Of a DNA stretch of 64,000 nt, positions 10,804-22,451 are shown piece by piece. Position 1 is the first letter of the stretch; each line of letters begins with the position of its first letter. The DNA lies in contig JASANE010009957.1 of assembly GCA_030248225.1 (NCBI GenBank), forward strand, positions 1 to 64,000. Reading direction: 5' to 3'. Under the pieces are notes generated by a model. It was given only the letters and a program-made list of their open reading frames with translations, had not been told where the DNA came from and did not search any database. The position numbers were made by a program, and so were the translations under genes. The stretch comes from Trileptium ribeirensis. Lineage: Eukaryota > Nematoda > Enoplea > Enoplida > Thoracostomopsidae.

Positions 10804-13800
10804 GTAAGTGATCTCTTCAGTAGTCGTTATATCGAACACTAGAACCAGGAATATGCAGTAATCAACGTTGGTATACTGTTAAATTATATGAGGATCTTTC
10901 AAAAAAATTGGGCAGTTTAATTAACAAACAGTTCTGAAGTGGAGGCATTATAACGATACTAAGTATACGTACTACTGTGCCATGTGCAAATCGATTTCAG
11001 AAGCGAAAACAAACACTTTCAGTACAAAACGAAAGAAGCTGGCCCTATTTCGTAAAAAGAACATTCTGAGACGCTCGCAAGATAGATTATCCTGCGGGTA
11101 CTGTCACTTTTCCAATGTTGGCCAAACGGAGTTGCGCTGCTATATTGAACACAATAATTATATTAAAGTAAATATAAAACATCGGAAGAGATTTGGCAAA
11201 TCTAACCAAATTTTTGGGGTCTGATCTAATTGTTGTTCTTCTTATAAAAATAAACGTAATTGCATCTGTGTAACTGCGCCGCAAGAATAGAATGAGCGTT
11301 CTCATTTTTGAGGGCAAATAAACTGGAATTTAGTTGTTTTGGTTTGAAACTTTAAAAAACTGGTGAATCGATCTGTCTCGGATTTTTATTGTACAACTAA
11401 CCGCGTTGAATACCTATGTCTTCATATATTGAAATAAAGAAAGGAAAAGTTACAACCTTAATTTTAACCCACAGGATGCATACAGAAATTATGGTTCTGT
11501 TGCCATTTTCTTGTACAATAATGCCGTGTGGCCTTTTGAAAACACTGATTTTGAACAGGTAATACTCACTTTGCACTGAGGCTGAACTATTTATATTTGT
11601 AGCAGGCACACAACGAGCGCTTAAAAAAGGCTGGCGCTAAATTAAAAAGAAATCGGGATTGTTGTCATGACTTGTGGCACGCACTGCAAATTTTTAGTTC
11701 CCCTAAAAATTCATGCTCAACACTCGACACTGCCATGTCAAGAGCATGTGTAAACAAATGTGCACTATATTAGAATTGATTGATTCTCCTATTTTTAGCG
11801 TCTTTCGCCAGCAGGGGCGTCGCAAAGAACGTGGGCAGGGAGAGGGGGTGCTCTCTCCCAGTTTTGCTGATACAAGTTAAAAAATTAACTGATGCGGTTT
11901 TAGTAAAATTGGCCAACGTAGCCATGAAGTGCAGGCCATGCCGTTCTAGATATACTAAGCCTAAACCTTAGTCTTAGCCTAAACTAAGTCCTTATATGAG
12001 ACATACACTAAGCGTAAGCCTAAGTCGGGAGACTCCTGAACCCCCCGCTCTAAGCTGTTCTTTTTTCTAACGCTATAACGTACCGCCCCTCAGGCTTACT
12101 TGAGCCGTAAAATGAATGTAAACCCCTCAACTTTTTTGCCGGCACCCTCCACTTTTGGATAACTTGCAACGCCCCTGTTCGCCCGTATATCCTCGAAGTT
12201 ATCGCAAATTTCTTTTGAATTTTTAGATTAACACTTAATTTTCAAATGTACTAATATAAGTTAAAATAATACATTTTGCTTTTTATCACTCAAGCAACCA
12301 ATTACAAACTTTTACAGATCGGCCACCTCATATAATCACTTGCCTAAGTTTGAACAGTAATGATCATTTAGTGCGTGTGACATGTTGGCAGCTGCCACAG
12401 AATTTAAGTGCGTATATTCAAAAAAACAGTTTGACTACTATTTATTGTGATGTTTAAGCAAAATTTAATATACCCACCTATAAGTAGTATTATTAGTGAA
12501 ATCGTACCCTTTTACGCCCAGCGATGCTAATCGGCGCCAGCACATATTGCCGCGTGTTGTGTTGACTAACCTTGTCGTATGCCGTATGTTTGTACGTACA
12601 TTTGCGTTGTTATCCTCTCGTTATGCGAAGTCCCTTAAAAACCAGCATTTGCTTCTTCATAGATCCGTGGTTTCTGTATGCCCCTTGCAATCTTACTCGG
12701 GTTTAATGTGTCGCCCCGGGTTAAGTTTGTCAAGTGCTACACGATACACAGAGCAATCCGAACATTAAAGTGTTACTACACGCTTTGCAGGGTCTGCTCA
12801 TTTTGCACTGTTCAAGAAACATTTTACGACGTGTCGTATGTTTAACAATGTTTAGTTTAACTAGTAAAACAGTATTTGTAACACAACTTATATAGTTAAA
12901 GCCGTGCATCAAAATTATTTAACGCACACTTAACAAAATTAGCTGTATTACAAGTCAGTTTTAGCACAGCCAGGCGTGTGTTAAGTAATTTGTATGCACG
13001 GTTGTGTTGTTTAACTCGTTCAACCTCGTGCTGACGCACTCATTTGAAGTCGTCACAACCCTGCGTTCAAATCTCTTAACGCACTATGGCTGTGCTACAG
13101 TTACTTGTATGATATTGTTGTATCGACTACGTAATTGGATATTTCAAGTTACCACAACAATATTATTTATTATTGATTTCTTCTAATCGGACAGGCCTCG
13201 AATCTGTGGCATTTTCTGTTCCACTCTGTGCAAAACAAGTGCCACTGGTTCTGGCCTACTAGCTAAATTGAGGGCTCTGCTTTGTTTAATTTAACCTGGC
13301 ATATTTTCACCGGCGAATCAAGAAATAGACAATATGTTTTAGAAAATGTTATTCCAAACTATTTGATAAATCATGTAAAATTTACGCGCTGTTAATCCTG
13401 CTATGTATCTAAAGATAATGCGCCAATCGATATATAGTGTGGATCCAAAACTACTGAAAACACCAACAACGGTAGCGACGTGGGTTGGATCCCTAACCTC
13501 CAGATTGGTATGACGGGACGGAGCCCTGATCGTCCCGCCACATTTGCGTTCGGATCATTTGTATGACATGCAATTTTGGATTAGACTAAAATTTTCCAGA
13601 CAAAGCAAAAGTGAAATTTTAAACAAATATTCCTAGCCACATCACTTATAGCACCTTAGTTGATTACTTAAAATATTTGAATTGTATATTCATACGATCG
13701 GCCAAATATTCAAAGAAATATTATGTGAGTTAATGTTGGTTATTATCTTCTTGGGTAAACCCAATGGTAAGTATACCACGCATGTATAAGTAAAATTTTA

Positions 13801-13834
13801 ATATACCCATGCTTAAACTTGTGTTTTATTGCAG
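10804..13834 (+). other. Semaphorin intron
   Basis: A 3.0-kb intron between phase-matched exons (phase 1). It contains a telomere-like TAAGCC repeat copy at 11940-12070, described separately. Otherwise it is AT-rich, and its short open frames have no domain or splice support. Confidence 0.7.
11940..12070 (+). repeat. TAAGCC-rich dispersed repeat, copy 1
   Basis: The sequence begins CTAGATATACTAAGCCTAAA, passes through TATATGAGACATACACTAAG CGTAAGCCTAAGTCGGG, then a C-rich block and CTCTAAGCTGTTCTTTTTT. The inverted copy at 40378-40490 shares the whole order, including the GAGACATACACTAAGCGTA word. Copies at 42960-43095 and 32600-32660 share only the GC-rich hairpin-like part and the CTAAGCTGTTCT-like end. 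Confidence 0.7.
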
Positions 13835-14049
13835 CTTCGGCTACCAATATTATTCTCGACGAACAAGGCAATGAGATCGTATACGCAGTGTTCGGGACAC
13901 CGTTTTCGTCGGTTCGTGGATCAGCAATTTGTGCCTTCAGCATGCGCGATGTCCGAGACAATTTCATCGACGGTCCGTTTCGTGCCAACGAATTCGCCAG
14001 TTCGTCATCGGCAAGTCGTCATTATTACGGCTACAAACGGCCAGCATCG
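13835..14049 (+). CDS. Sema1a: Semaphorin-1a exon (sema domain, YAVFGTP blade)
   Basis: The acceptor is TTTTATTGCAG and the donor is GCATCG|GTAAAT. The first two bases complete the Ala codon begun in the previous exon, and the exon ends on a codon boundary. Its 71 codons include SATNIILDEQGNEIVYAVFG, then TPFSSVRGSAICAFSMRDVR and DNFIDGPFR. This matches the sema blade in which an I/V-YAVF-T/G-TP strand is followed by a GSA-CAF strand. The exon's end, YKRPAS, leads directly into the cysteine that opens the next exon, as in the family's R-P-G-x-C segment. The serine-rich insert EFASSSSASRHYYGY sits at a surface loop that is variable in semaphorins. Confidence 0.93.
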
Positions 14050-15847
14050 GTAAATCATATTTTGATTTCAATTGCAATTCTTAACTACCTGCACTAAATT
14101 CAGGAAATATACAATTTTTCGCATTAAACAGCCTAACAGAAAAAGAAGAATAATATATTTAATTGTGCATTTTGCTACTTTCGGATTATTTTCGAAGCAA
14201 ATACGCGGCAACGAAAATCTAAACATTGATTTGCTATTGAAGTATACATTCCATGCCTCCATGCAAATGCAGATGCATGTGTTTTTACTGTGTAACTATC
14301 ACAGAGGTACCGATAGGGAACGTAGGAGGGTTACTCTCTTAAGTGTCGGGCCGCCGCGAAACGTAACTATACAGACCTCCCGCCGAGCGCCTGGAAAGCT
14401 TTAGCCTGGAAGTAACTGAGAAAAACATGATGAAAAGTAATAAAAATAGAGGTAAAATTTCTAAAAAATTTATCAAAAATTTGCAAAAATTAGGGAGGGG
14501 GAATTTCGAATTTCTAAAAATTTCAGAAATTATTTCTCTAACGACTTTCTCTCTCCGAGGACCTCCGCCTTCGAGACCATCTTCGTCTCCTAAGCCGATC
14601 AATCTCCGACACCTATGAACAATGTGGTTCTTGCAGTCTTTGTTTGTTTTTTGTTTATTTTGTTTGTACATTTTTCACAATATTTGGCAATCAGACGACC
14701 GCTGCGCTTCTGTATACAATTACAATATTTGGTTGTATTCTTGGGGGAGATTTTACCATTTTAGATTGTAGTATCATTGTTTGATCACAGCCATTACTAG
14801 CATACACGTTTTAGCTTGCAATAAACCTAGTAGCGCTGTTATTGTTAATAATCACATTATATTATACTAAGCGCATGGGTCGGCGAATTTCCAACCACCT
14901 TAAAAACTGTTGTACTTCAGTGATAATTGAAAAAACAGAAACAAAAAACTAAAAACAGTAACCAATACCAAAAACAAAATCTTCATTCCTAGCTATGTAA
15001 TAATCTACCATCATACTAGCCGACACGAGATTGTAATGCAGAAACCAACAGAAATTCGTTTGGACTGTCTGCGTCGCAAACTTCAGCTTGGACATAGCCA
15101 AAAGTAGTAAAAGGCACAACTAGGTGACCATGTATTTGCGGAAAAATTACATAATGGGTTACGTTTTTTATGTAAGGCTTTAGATTTGGTACAAAAGTTG
15201 CGTATTTTTATGAATTTAGTACACTAAAGGACCAACGGTAGCTGACAATATTGTTTTATTATTAATTTCATGGAATATATTGCAATAAAACTGGTATAAA
15301 TATTAAAATTAAACACTGTTTCGAATAAAACATTGGTAAAAATGGAGGGGGAGAATTGGTAAATTTTAAGAAAAAGTCTTAGCACAACCAATTTTAAAAA
15401 TTTATTTCCTCTGGCGATCTCCACTCCCCACCTCCCTCCCGCCGACCTGATAGTCTCCTCTGGAGTACCTGCCACCCGGTCCACCTGCGAGATTTCGAAC
15501 TTCGAGCATGTATGTTTTTAATAACCATATAGCCTGACGAAAAATGAGGGTAGTCCGGAATACATGTTGCTGATTTCGCATGTTCAGCTGGTACTTTCTA
15601 TCTAAATTTTGTTTGAATTGATGGAATCAAAAATGCGTTGTGCACCCATTGGTGCAGTATGCTACTCAAATGTGGGATATGTGCGCTACAGAAAAGGGGG
15701 GAGGCCGCCTTAGCGCGTCTTCTTATGCTCGAAAAGTGGTTTGGGCACGCCACCCCTCCTACTTTTGCTGCATTGCGCATGCACCTCCATATAAGATATG
15801 GTAAGAATATGCGGAAATAATTGAGACATTCATTTTTTATGTTTCAG
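14050..15847 (+). other. Semaphorin intron with GC-rich fragments
   Basis: A phase-0 intron of 1.8 kb. Two GC/pyrimidine-rich patches stand out from the AT-rich background, 14330-14410 with 14540-14620, and 15400-15490. Both combine CTCC/CCTCC runs with a neighbouring AAAATTT-rich, GGAGGGGGA-bearing segment. They look like fragments of one dispersed element. No exon is recognised. Confidence 0.55.
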
Positions 15848-15969
15848 TGTTCCGGCGACAGTCGAACATTGCCCGACGATGCGATCACATTCGCTAAGCA
15901 ACATCCGTTGATGCAAAATGCCGTTTCGAATTATTTTACAAACCCGATTATCACTTTGGGTAGTGAATG
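15848..15969 (+). CDS. Sema1a: Semaphorin-1a exon (sema domain, SRTLPD motif)
   Basis: The acceptor is TTTTTATGTTTCAG and the donor GAATG|GTAATA. The exon begins on a codon and ends two bases into a Trp codon. It encodes CSGDSRTLPDDAITFAKQHP and LMQNAVSNYFTNPIITLGSE. The C...SRTLPD...F...HPLM..AV order is a signature of the sema propeller, and the opening cysteine is a conserved disulfide partner. No residues appear to be missing between this exon and its neighbours when the family pattern is followed. Confidence 0.93.
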
Positions 15970-18142
15970 GTAATAATATTTTTTAATCATTTCTACGTTT
16001 AGTATATCGTAAGCGAGGCCGAAACGGAGCGAGAGATGTTTCATCTTTAAGTTATTTTGTTTAATCATCTGTTAACAGGCTGTGTTTGATTTATGCACCA
16101 CCCTAAAACATCGTCATTCCTGAACACATTGAAAATTGTAAAGCCTCGTCGACCCTAAGCCCATTGAAGACAACTGACAATGCATCAAGTATTTGTATTG
16201 GTCTTTAGATAACCAAACAACCGAATTTAGCTTACCGTAAAAGCCATATACAGAATTCTTGATGACCTGTATGATATATATGTAATCAAACAACTGAATA
16301 CAGATTATACCCTGAAAATTCTATTAATTGTCCCCAAACCAAATGAAAGCCCATGAAAAGGCATGAAATATGAACCCTGGGGTCTGGATAACCAAATCAT
16401 TGTATCTATCATACCAAAAACAATTACATATGGATTGCTTTTGATGCCATGTACCAAACTACTGTAGACCGACTAATTTCTGAAAACAGGATTCATTTAT
16501 CCTAACCACGATAAAAAAGTCTCAAACGCCACGATGCTCGCGTTGGACTATAAATAATGAAACCATCATATTCAGCCTACCGAAAAACCTTGTAGACAAC
16601 TCTTGATGACCTGTACGCGATACGTAACCAAAGAACTGAATCCAGACTATATTCTGGAATTCAGATTCAATGACCCTAAACCCCCATTGAAAACCCATAA
16701 AAACGCATGAAATATGCACGCTGGACTTTAGGTAACCTAATCATTGTATTCAGCATGCAGAAATACGTACATATAAACCATGCCTGATGCCCTGTGCGCA
16801 ATACACAATCGGATATATGAAAACGCGCTACATTTTGGAAATCGGGTTCTTCGACCGTAAAACCCTTGAAACCTCATAATACATACGGTTAAGTTGGACT
16901 TTACATACCGAAACCGTCTTATCCAGCGTGTTTGATAACCTAATTGGTACTCATATAAGTTAAAAACAAGCAATAACACGGCGATATTTGAAGAAATAAC
17001 TATTTCTGGCGAAGTGTCAACGCACCATATTCGGGCCCACAGCGGCCCAGGGAGTGATCTTCTGAAAATGTGGTGTTCGCCGATTTTTTCGTAGTTCTCG
17101 TAGTTGTAAATGTCGATGATCTGATTTCGTTCGTTTTTTTCGATTCGAGGCTTGTGTCGCAAAACATGGGCTGCGAAACAGTGGTACCCGTATGGCCAGA
17201 TTTTTCACAGAACATTTAAAAACCAGTTTATTGCCATTTTGACGTAGGCGATGAAGTCGGAGTTGTTCGCGTTAAACTAAAGGATACATTGTCGCCACTT
17301 TTGCTTGCTAACAAAAAAGTTGCCAATATCCGTCCATCCGAATATGAGTTATGAATGACAGCCGCAGACAAAAATGAATTTTTCACGATTTTTTACTATC
17401 TCCGCCTGTAGAAACTCCGCTCGCTTTGCCCGCTTCGTTTCAATAAAATATTACACTTTACATAATTACAGCATTCTGATATGAAGAATTTTTAGTTACT
17501 TTATTAATATTTATGTTGTTGTTGATTTAATTTCAAAACTGACTAAAATTATTTCCGAAACTCTCAATGTATGAATATCGTACAAATTATTTAATGTTCT
17601 TGTCGACCGTGATGTGATTCCCAAAAAATTAAAAAAAAGCATTGTCAAGTTTTGCCCACCCTAGCGTATCATGTCAAGTTTTCCCAAAGTATAATTGTAA
17701 ATATTTTGTTTCACTCATTAAGCCTAAGGCTGAGTCGAAGCCTGAGAATAAGCCTTAGCTATGCTTGAGCTCAGAATTAAACTTTAATTTTTCGTCCTAT
17801 CGTACTCCTGTCAAATTTTGGGCCAATGTTATAGGTATTGTATTATAGCTGTGAGCCTCCAAACTGTTTTCCATTGTGTAACAAAAGACGGTTATGCTGC
17901 TATTACGGTTCAATTAATTTTTAGAGCAAAATTAAATTCACAGCACAGCGTAAAATTATTTCGAAAACACTGATTGAAACATCACAATCTGAATAATAGC
18001 TGTGAAATATGTAGCTCACTTTCAATTTTATCGCGGTTATACGGACACTTTGTTACAAACGACAACTTATAACGTATACAAACGACAACAAATAAAATGG
18101 AATATAATGTATACAAGAAGTGTATTCTGCTGTTGTTCATAG
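15970..18142 (+). other. Semaphorin intron carrying repeat family II
   Basis: A phase-2 intron of 2.2 kb. Bases 16005-17440 are repeat family II. Bases 17716-17780 hold a degenerate TAAGCC-rich patch (TAAGCCTAAGGCTGAGTCGA). The remainder is AT-rich with no exon recognised. Confidence 0.65.
16005..17440 (+). repeat. Dispersed repeat family II, copy 2 with internal subrepeats
   Basis: The copy begins GCGAGGCCGAAACGGAGCGA and ends at AACTCCGCTCGCTTTGCCCG, so its ends are roughly inverted with respect to each other. In between are five degenerate subunits of about 170-180 bp. They are marked by words such as CCCTAAACC(C)ATTGAAAAC, CATGAAATATG.ACCCTGG, AACCAAATCATTGTATTCAG and TTGATGACCTGTACG.GATA. 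Its 3' part (GGGCCCACAGCGGCCCAGGG near 17032; GTTCGCGTTAAACTAAAGGA near 17266) matches copy 1 at 1003-1300. Confidence 0.75.
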
Positions 18143-18222
18143 GAGTCAATTGACAGTGATTACCGTTGATCAAATAGAAGCAGTTGACCGCCGGAAATAC
18201 GACGTTATATTCGTTGGAACAG
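18143..18222 (+). CDS. Sema1a: Semaphorin-1a exon (sema domain, LTVITVDQ strand)
   Basis: An 80-bp exon with acceptor TGTTGTTCATAG and donor AACAG|GTATGT. Its first base completes the Trp codon from the previous exon, and it ends one base into a Glu codon. It encodes SQLTVITVDQIEAVDRRKYD followed by VIFVGT. This is the family's LT-I-VD.......YDV.F.GT strand pair that precedes the D/E-N-G turn at the start of the next exon. The exon is too short to be found by open-frame length; it was recognised by motif and phase. Confidence 0.92.
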
Positions 18223-19285
18223 GTATGTCTACTGCTAAGATTATGGATGTTAAATTTGTTTTAGAGAAAATAATCTGGGACTTTAGCTGAATTTTGAAAA
18301 CAACCATTGTTAATGAAGAAATGTAAAATATTCTTGTATTTCTTACTGCTCAGACTTGCATATGTTATAATTAAACGGAACATTCGGGACACTCAAGCAT
18401 AGACGTTTCTATTACAAATGGATAGCACATAGCAGCGCAGTATAAACGGAGGCGGTGCCGTAATTGAAAAATGGAAAATGATAACGATAATAAATTGAAA
18501 TGACGAAATTTCATATTGGATATAAAACTGTACTACAATAGCGTACAACTTAGTTAACAGACACGGAATTGTCATTTACAAGTCACTGGCAGATATAGCT
18601 CGTCTGAAAGGGGGCGGGGTCTACGGACCTACAAAGTGTATCACTTGTTAGCCAAATCTAGGCAATTTTCATTCCATTTTAAACCCGTAGGGCGAAATAT
18701 TAGTGTCTGCTTAATATTGAATCACTATGCTCATAAAAATGGAAAATGAAATTTAACCATTCACGCCTTTTATGTATGAGATAGATCGAAAGCCCACTTC
18801 ATTGGCACCCAAAAAGTTTTTTAAGTCCTAGTCCAATGTCGAGGGGGGGGTTGGCCCGGTTGCACCTCACCTTATATCCGACCTTGATTGTACGTGATAC
18901 ACAACGTAACTTGCAGCGTGCACGTTATAATGTCACCACTGTTTGGAACTTTTGTACGGCTGCAGTCGTAACTCTGCCGATCAGACAATCATGATCGCAC
19001 TCATACAGTAATTCATTTCCTGGTGGTTTACGATACATCTTTATGCACAACATTTATTGTTTACTGTTTCGCATATACCTTTGGCTATAATTTTTCGGAC
19101 ACCTTCCTTAGCTATTGTGGTGTATTATTCAGTTGCATAGTTAGATTTTGAAAATATCAATATAACCCTGACCATATTCTGAACATGGAACTGAAGGAGG
19201 AACTGAACACTAATAATCGGTATAAACTTATTGCTGATAAATACACGATTATAAATAAGTTATGCTATATAAAATATTATTTCAG
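18223..19285 (+). other. Semaphorin intron with repeat family IV
   Basis: A phase-1 intron. Bases about 18885-19140 resemble 24245-24460: GCACGTTATAATGT, CTGTTTGGAACTTTT, (G)CTG(C/T)AGTCG.AAC, GATCA/TAAATCA-TTTC and TTAGCTA. This is a small repeat family with both copies inside this gene. G-rich patches occur at 18608-18630 and 18840-18860. No exon is recognised. Confidence 0.6.
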
Positions 19286-19721
19286 AAAACGGTGAAGTTC
19301 ATAAGATCGTTCGAATTCCTGTCCTACCTGACACATCTGGTTCGACTACAACAAGCTTCAGCTCTTCACACGTTGCTACGAAATCAACTCTTATCGAGAC
19401 CATCGTTGTATTTAACGAAACATCCATTGCTAAGTCGTCTATTGAATTGACTAAGCATAAACGGCATTCAGGGCTGGTTTACCAAAGCCGTGCAATAGTA
19501 AATATTATGGTTGTTAGATATCGGCCCAAACTTAATAAATCCTCAAATGCCAACATGGACGAACGAAAATTGGTGGTTGTTAGCCGGGATACAATCGCTA
19601 GTTTACCGCTCAATAATTGTCCTACTGATCCTCAAATATCGTGCAGTGATTGTGTTACGCTAAGGGATCCGTATTGCGCATGGAATGTCGACACGAAGCA
19701 GTGCGTTGGAAAGTCGTCAGG
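19286..19721 (+). CDS. Sema1a: Semaphorin-1a exon (end of sema domain plus PSI domain)
   Basis: The largest ectodomain exon (436 bp), with acceptor ATATTATTTCAG and donor TCAGG|GTAAGG. It enters in phase 1 (completing Glu) and leaves in phase 2. It begins NGEVHKIVRIPV, the last propeller strand after the GT-E-N-G turn. It then has a Ser/Thr-rich loop and TLIETIVVFNETSI with one NET sequon, followed by KLVVVSRDTIASLPL. The PSI domain follows: NNCPTDPQISCSDCVTLRDP and YCAWNVDTKQCVG, with the C..C..C..DPYCAW.....C cysteine pattern intact. The PSI domain is the small cystine knot that follows the propeller and orients it to the stalk. Confidence 0.95.
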
Positions 19722-20769
19722 GTAAGGAATGAGCATAATTTCAGTTTGAAATTTAGTGAGTTTTAGTTGTAAACTGAAATTTTAATTTTGATATACCTTA
19801 GCGATGAATGTTTCCATGCGTTTTTCAAGGTTATATAATATATTTTTATAATTTTTATTGAAAAAGCGTGCGAATTTGGCATATATACAGCCATCAGCAT
19901 ATAAGATGAGTATAATTTCAGTTTGAAATTTACTGATTTTAGATGTAGACTGAAATTAATTTTGCAGTGAATTACTTCATTTGTTTTTCAAGGTTGTATA
20001 ATATATTTGACCGATTTTGTAAAAGAAAAGTGTGCAAATTTGGTATATAAGCAATCATCAGCGTATAGAATGAAGATAATTTCAATTTTAGGTTTAGTCT
20101 TTTTATTTGTAAGAGGACACTTCGTAGTTTGTAGTTCGAGATTCATAGAAAAACATGCAAATTTTGTTCACAAACACAACAGATGAGCTACGTTTTACTC
20201 TAGTATTTTCGTTCACCGGCGGGCACATGTTTGCAAAAGGCAAATATTAGCTAAATTATTACGCAAAAATTTAGTACTGTACAGTCTCGTTAGAGCTTGG
20301 TGAAATTCATTTTTTCACAGCGGCCTGTTTCATAAATTCCGCAGATTAACAAGCTAATTGCATAACTATCACAGATAAAATTTAAGTCTCGGAAGTTGTG
20401 ACCCAGTCATTGTTTGAGAGCGAGCGACATGCGACGAAGTATAATTTCTCCGTAACTAAGGTTATAAGTTATGTTCGTCAGAAATACTTGCACCCAGAAT
20501 TCATGACTAAAAAGCACCAAAAACTGTTTTTTTAAATGAAACAACGTAACATCAGTCATCATAGTATTTCGTTGAAATTTCATCATGAAACACGTCAACT
20601 ATTTATTAAATATGTATGTGGGTGCTGTAAACAGTGACAATATGCAATATAGCAAAGATTGAAATATTGCTATTTAGGTGCTCAAAGGTAGTAATGATAG
20701 TAAATAAAGATTCATGGTTTAGTTTTTCACCATCTGGTTTTTATGATATGTATATATTTTTCTTATCAG
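19722..20769 (+). other. Semaphorin intron with tandem duplication
   Basis: A phase-2 intron. Bases 19728-20095 contain a tandem repeat of about 2.2 units, described separately. The rest is AT-rich with no exon recognised. Confidence 0.6.
19728..20095 (+). repeat. Intronic tandem repeat, about 160-180 bp unit
   Basis: The unit begins ATAATTTCAGTTTGAAATTT, continues with GTAAACTGAAATT / GTAGACTGAAATT, TTTTTCAAGGTTRTATAATA, and GTGCRAATTTGGYATATA, and ends with AGC.ATCAGC.TATA. The order occurs in full from about 19735 and again from about 19911, and starts a third time near 20072. The AAATTTCAGTTT/AAACTGAAATT words within each unit are themselves inverted. Confidence 0.75.
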
Positions 20770-20840
20770 AGACTGGTCCGATGGACGTTATGTGCAAGAT
20801 ATTACTCAAGGATATTCCGAAATGTGTGGTGATACAGAAG
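20770..20840 (+). CDS. Sema1a: Semaphorin-1a exon (post-PSI segment)
   Basis: A 71-bp exon with acceptor TTTTTCTTATCAG and donor AGAAG|GTACGT. Its first base completes a Gly codon, and it ends one base into a codon. It encodes DWSDGRYVQDITQGYSEMCG followed by DTE. This corresponds to the conserved segment after the PSI domain of class-1 and class-2 semaphorins (a W..G.Y.QD...G....C pattern), including the last PSI-associated cysteine. Phase agrees with both neighbours. Confidence 0.9.
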
Positions 20841-22394
20841 GTACGTTGAATTTTGTTTAATGGCGTTAATTGAGACCGTGCCGAGTGTAGTGAGCCAAGT
20901 TTGCTATGAGGCGCTAGGGGAAATAACAAAATCTTTTTTGTTTTCACAACTCATATTCGGGTGGACGGATTTCAATAAATTTTTTGTTCAATAGCAAACA
21001 GGTTATTACAGATAATGGCAGCTATAGATGAAACCACGCTCGCTTTGTTTCACCCTTGCATGCGAGATACTAGTTTAAAGAGACAGAGCCGGACTTTTAC
21101 GCACTGGCTCAGGATCGACCCTACTCGGCTGTTCATGAACCGTGTACGGTTCGACTGACGCTTAAAGGCTTTTAATTATAAAAGTATGTGCTGCCCTAAA
21201 ATTAGAGAACATATAGAATACAAATCAACAAAGGAGTTATCTACCTGGTAGGTATGTTGAATACTGAGCCGCGGTAGCCTCCCTCGGCTTGATGTGGACA
21301 GCCTTTATACTACACACTATTCGTTATATTTATGATTCGTTATTCAGTAAATAAATTTTAATACCCGACATTATCTTTACCAGTTACACCAGACTTAGCT
21401 TTGACAGACAGACCCGTGCAGAGCTTACAGCTTAAACTATTACCTTTGGTTTGGCATATCTTTTAAGCAAGCCAAACTAATTGAATCAGGTTAGAAACGC
21501 AGCTTTTGTAAAACATTGTTCCTTATCTGTCATTATAATGCACATTCGTTAAACAAAGTGTGTGTGATAGTATTTTGACATCTGTGAGAACATTTGATGT
21601 TGATAGATACCGTGAGATACTATTGCCTCTGGTACCCCATCTGTCTATTTGACGTACTCAATTCTGGTTTAAGTTTGAGTTTTAAAAATCGGAATTCAGC
21701 TTTCGGAAGCATAAAAATGCCAAATACATAACGGGAATGGTGCTATCTGCATTGATTAACTTATGCCATGAAGGACCACATACATCTAGAGTAATTGAAT
21801 CACAATTGCGTTTTATGTAAAATTGGTGCAATTCAACCAGCTTGAGCCTTACGGCGTTGAACACAACGCATCTCTGAATGTATTTACCATGGCGAAATAG
21901 ATCCATTAACACCAAATTTTATCCCAGACTTTGTCCCCCTCGGGCACTACTGAGTCTCTTTCGGCACTATTTAGTTTATACATGAGTATTTGCATTATTT
22001 ACTAATTATGCCCGCCTCTTTTGATAGCCAACGTATGCAGTAGACAAAACATCATACAACGAGTACAAAAACAATGAACTGACAGACACACAGACAGGAC
22101 CTCCTCAATCCCCCTTCAGAGCCAAAATTGAAAATTCTCGTTTCACTCGCTCGCTCCGCTCTATCATTCCACTCGAATTCAAATAGCTATTGTTGAGAGT
22201 AAGATTTCATGCTTATACATAGATGCCTTCCAAAAATAAGGCTAAAACTAAGGTTTTCCGCAGTTTTCTTCATAGTAACCGTAACGCTATGTGCTGAAAT
22301 CTCAGTTACTATAATTCTATTATATACATAATATTCGGTCTATTGTTTTGGTACCGCAAGTGTACGCTGTTGCCTAAATCATATACTTTTACAG
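20841..22394 (+). other. Semaphorin intron
   Basis: A 1.55-kb phase-1 intron. Bases about 20875-21080 hold a short element ending in the family II terminus in inverted orientation (CCACGCTCGCTTTGTTTCAC then CATGCGAGATACTAGT). A related CACTCGCTCGCTCCGCTC word occurs at 22143-22162. The rest shows nothing supported. Confidence 0.55.
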
Positions 22395-22451
22395 GTAGAA
22401 AAACGAAACCACTGATTGATTTGATTGGACCTAACTACAATTCTAGACAAG
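22395..22451 (+). CDS. Sema1a: Semaphorin-1a microexon (stalk), tentative
   Basis: A 57-bp exon with acceptor TATACTTTTACAG and donor ACAAG|GTATTT, encoding RKTKPLIDLIGPNYNSRQ between two split Gly codons. It was placed because its phases (enters 1, leaves 1) fit both neighbours and it has good splice signals. The stalk between PSI and membrane is poorly conserved in this family, so there is no motif to confirm it. The flanking exons could also splice directly (both junctions are phase 1), which would make it optional. Confidence 0.55.
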
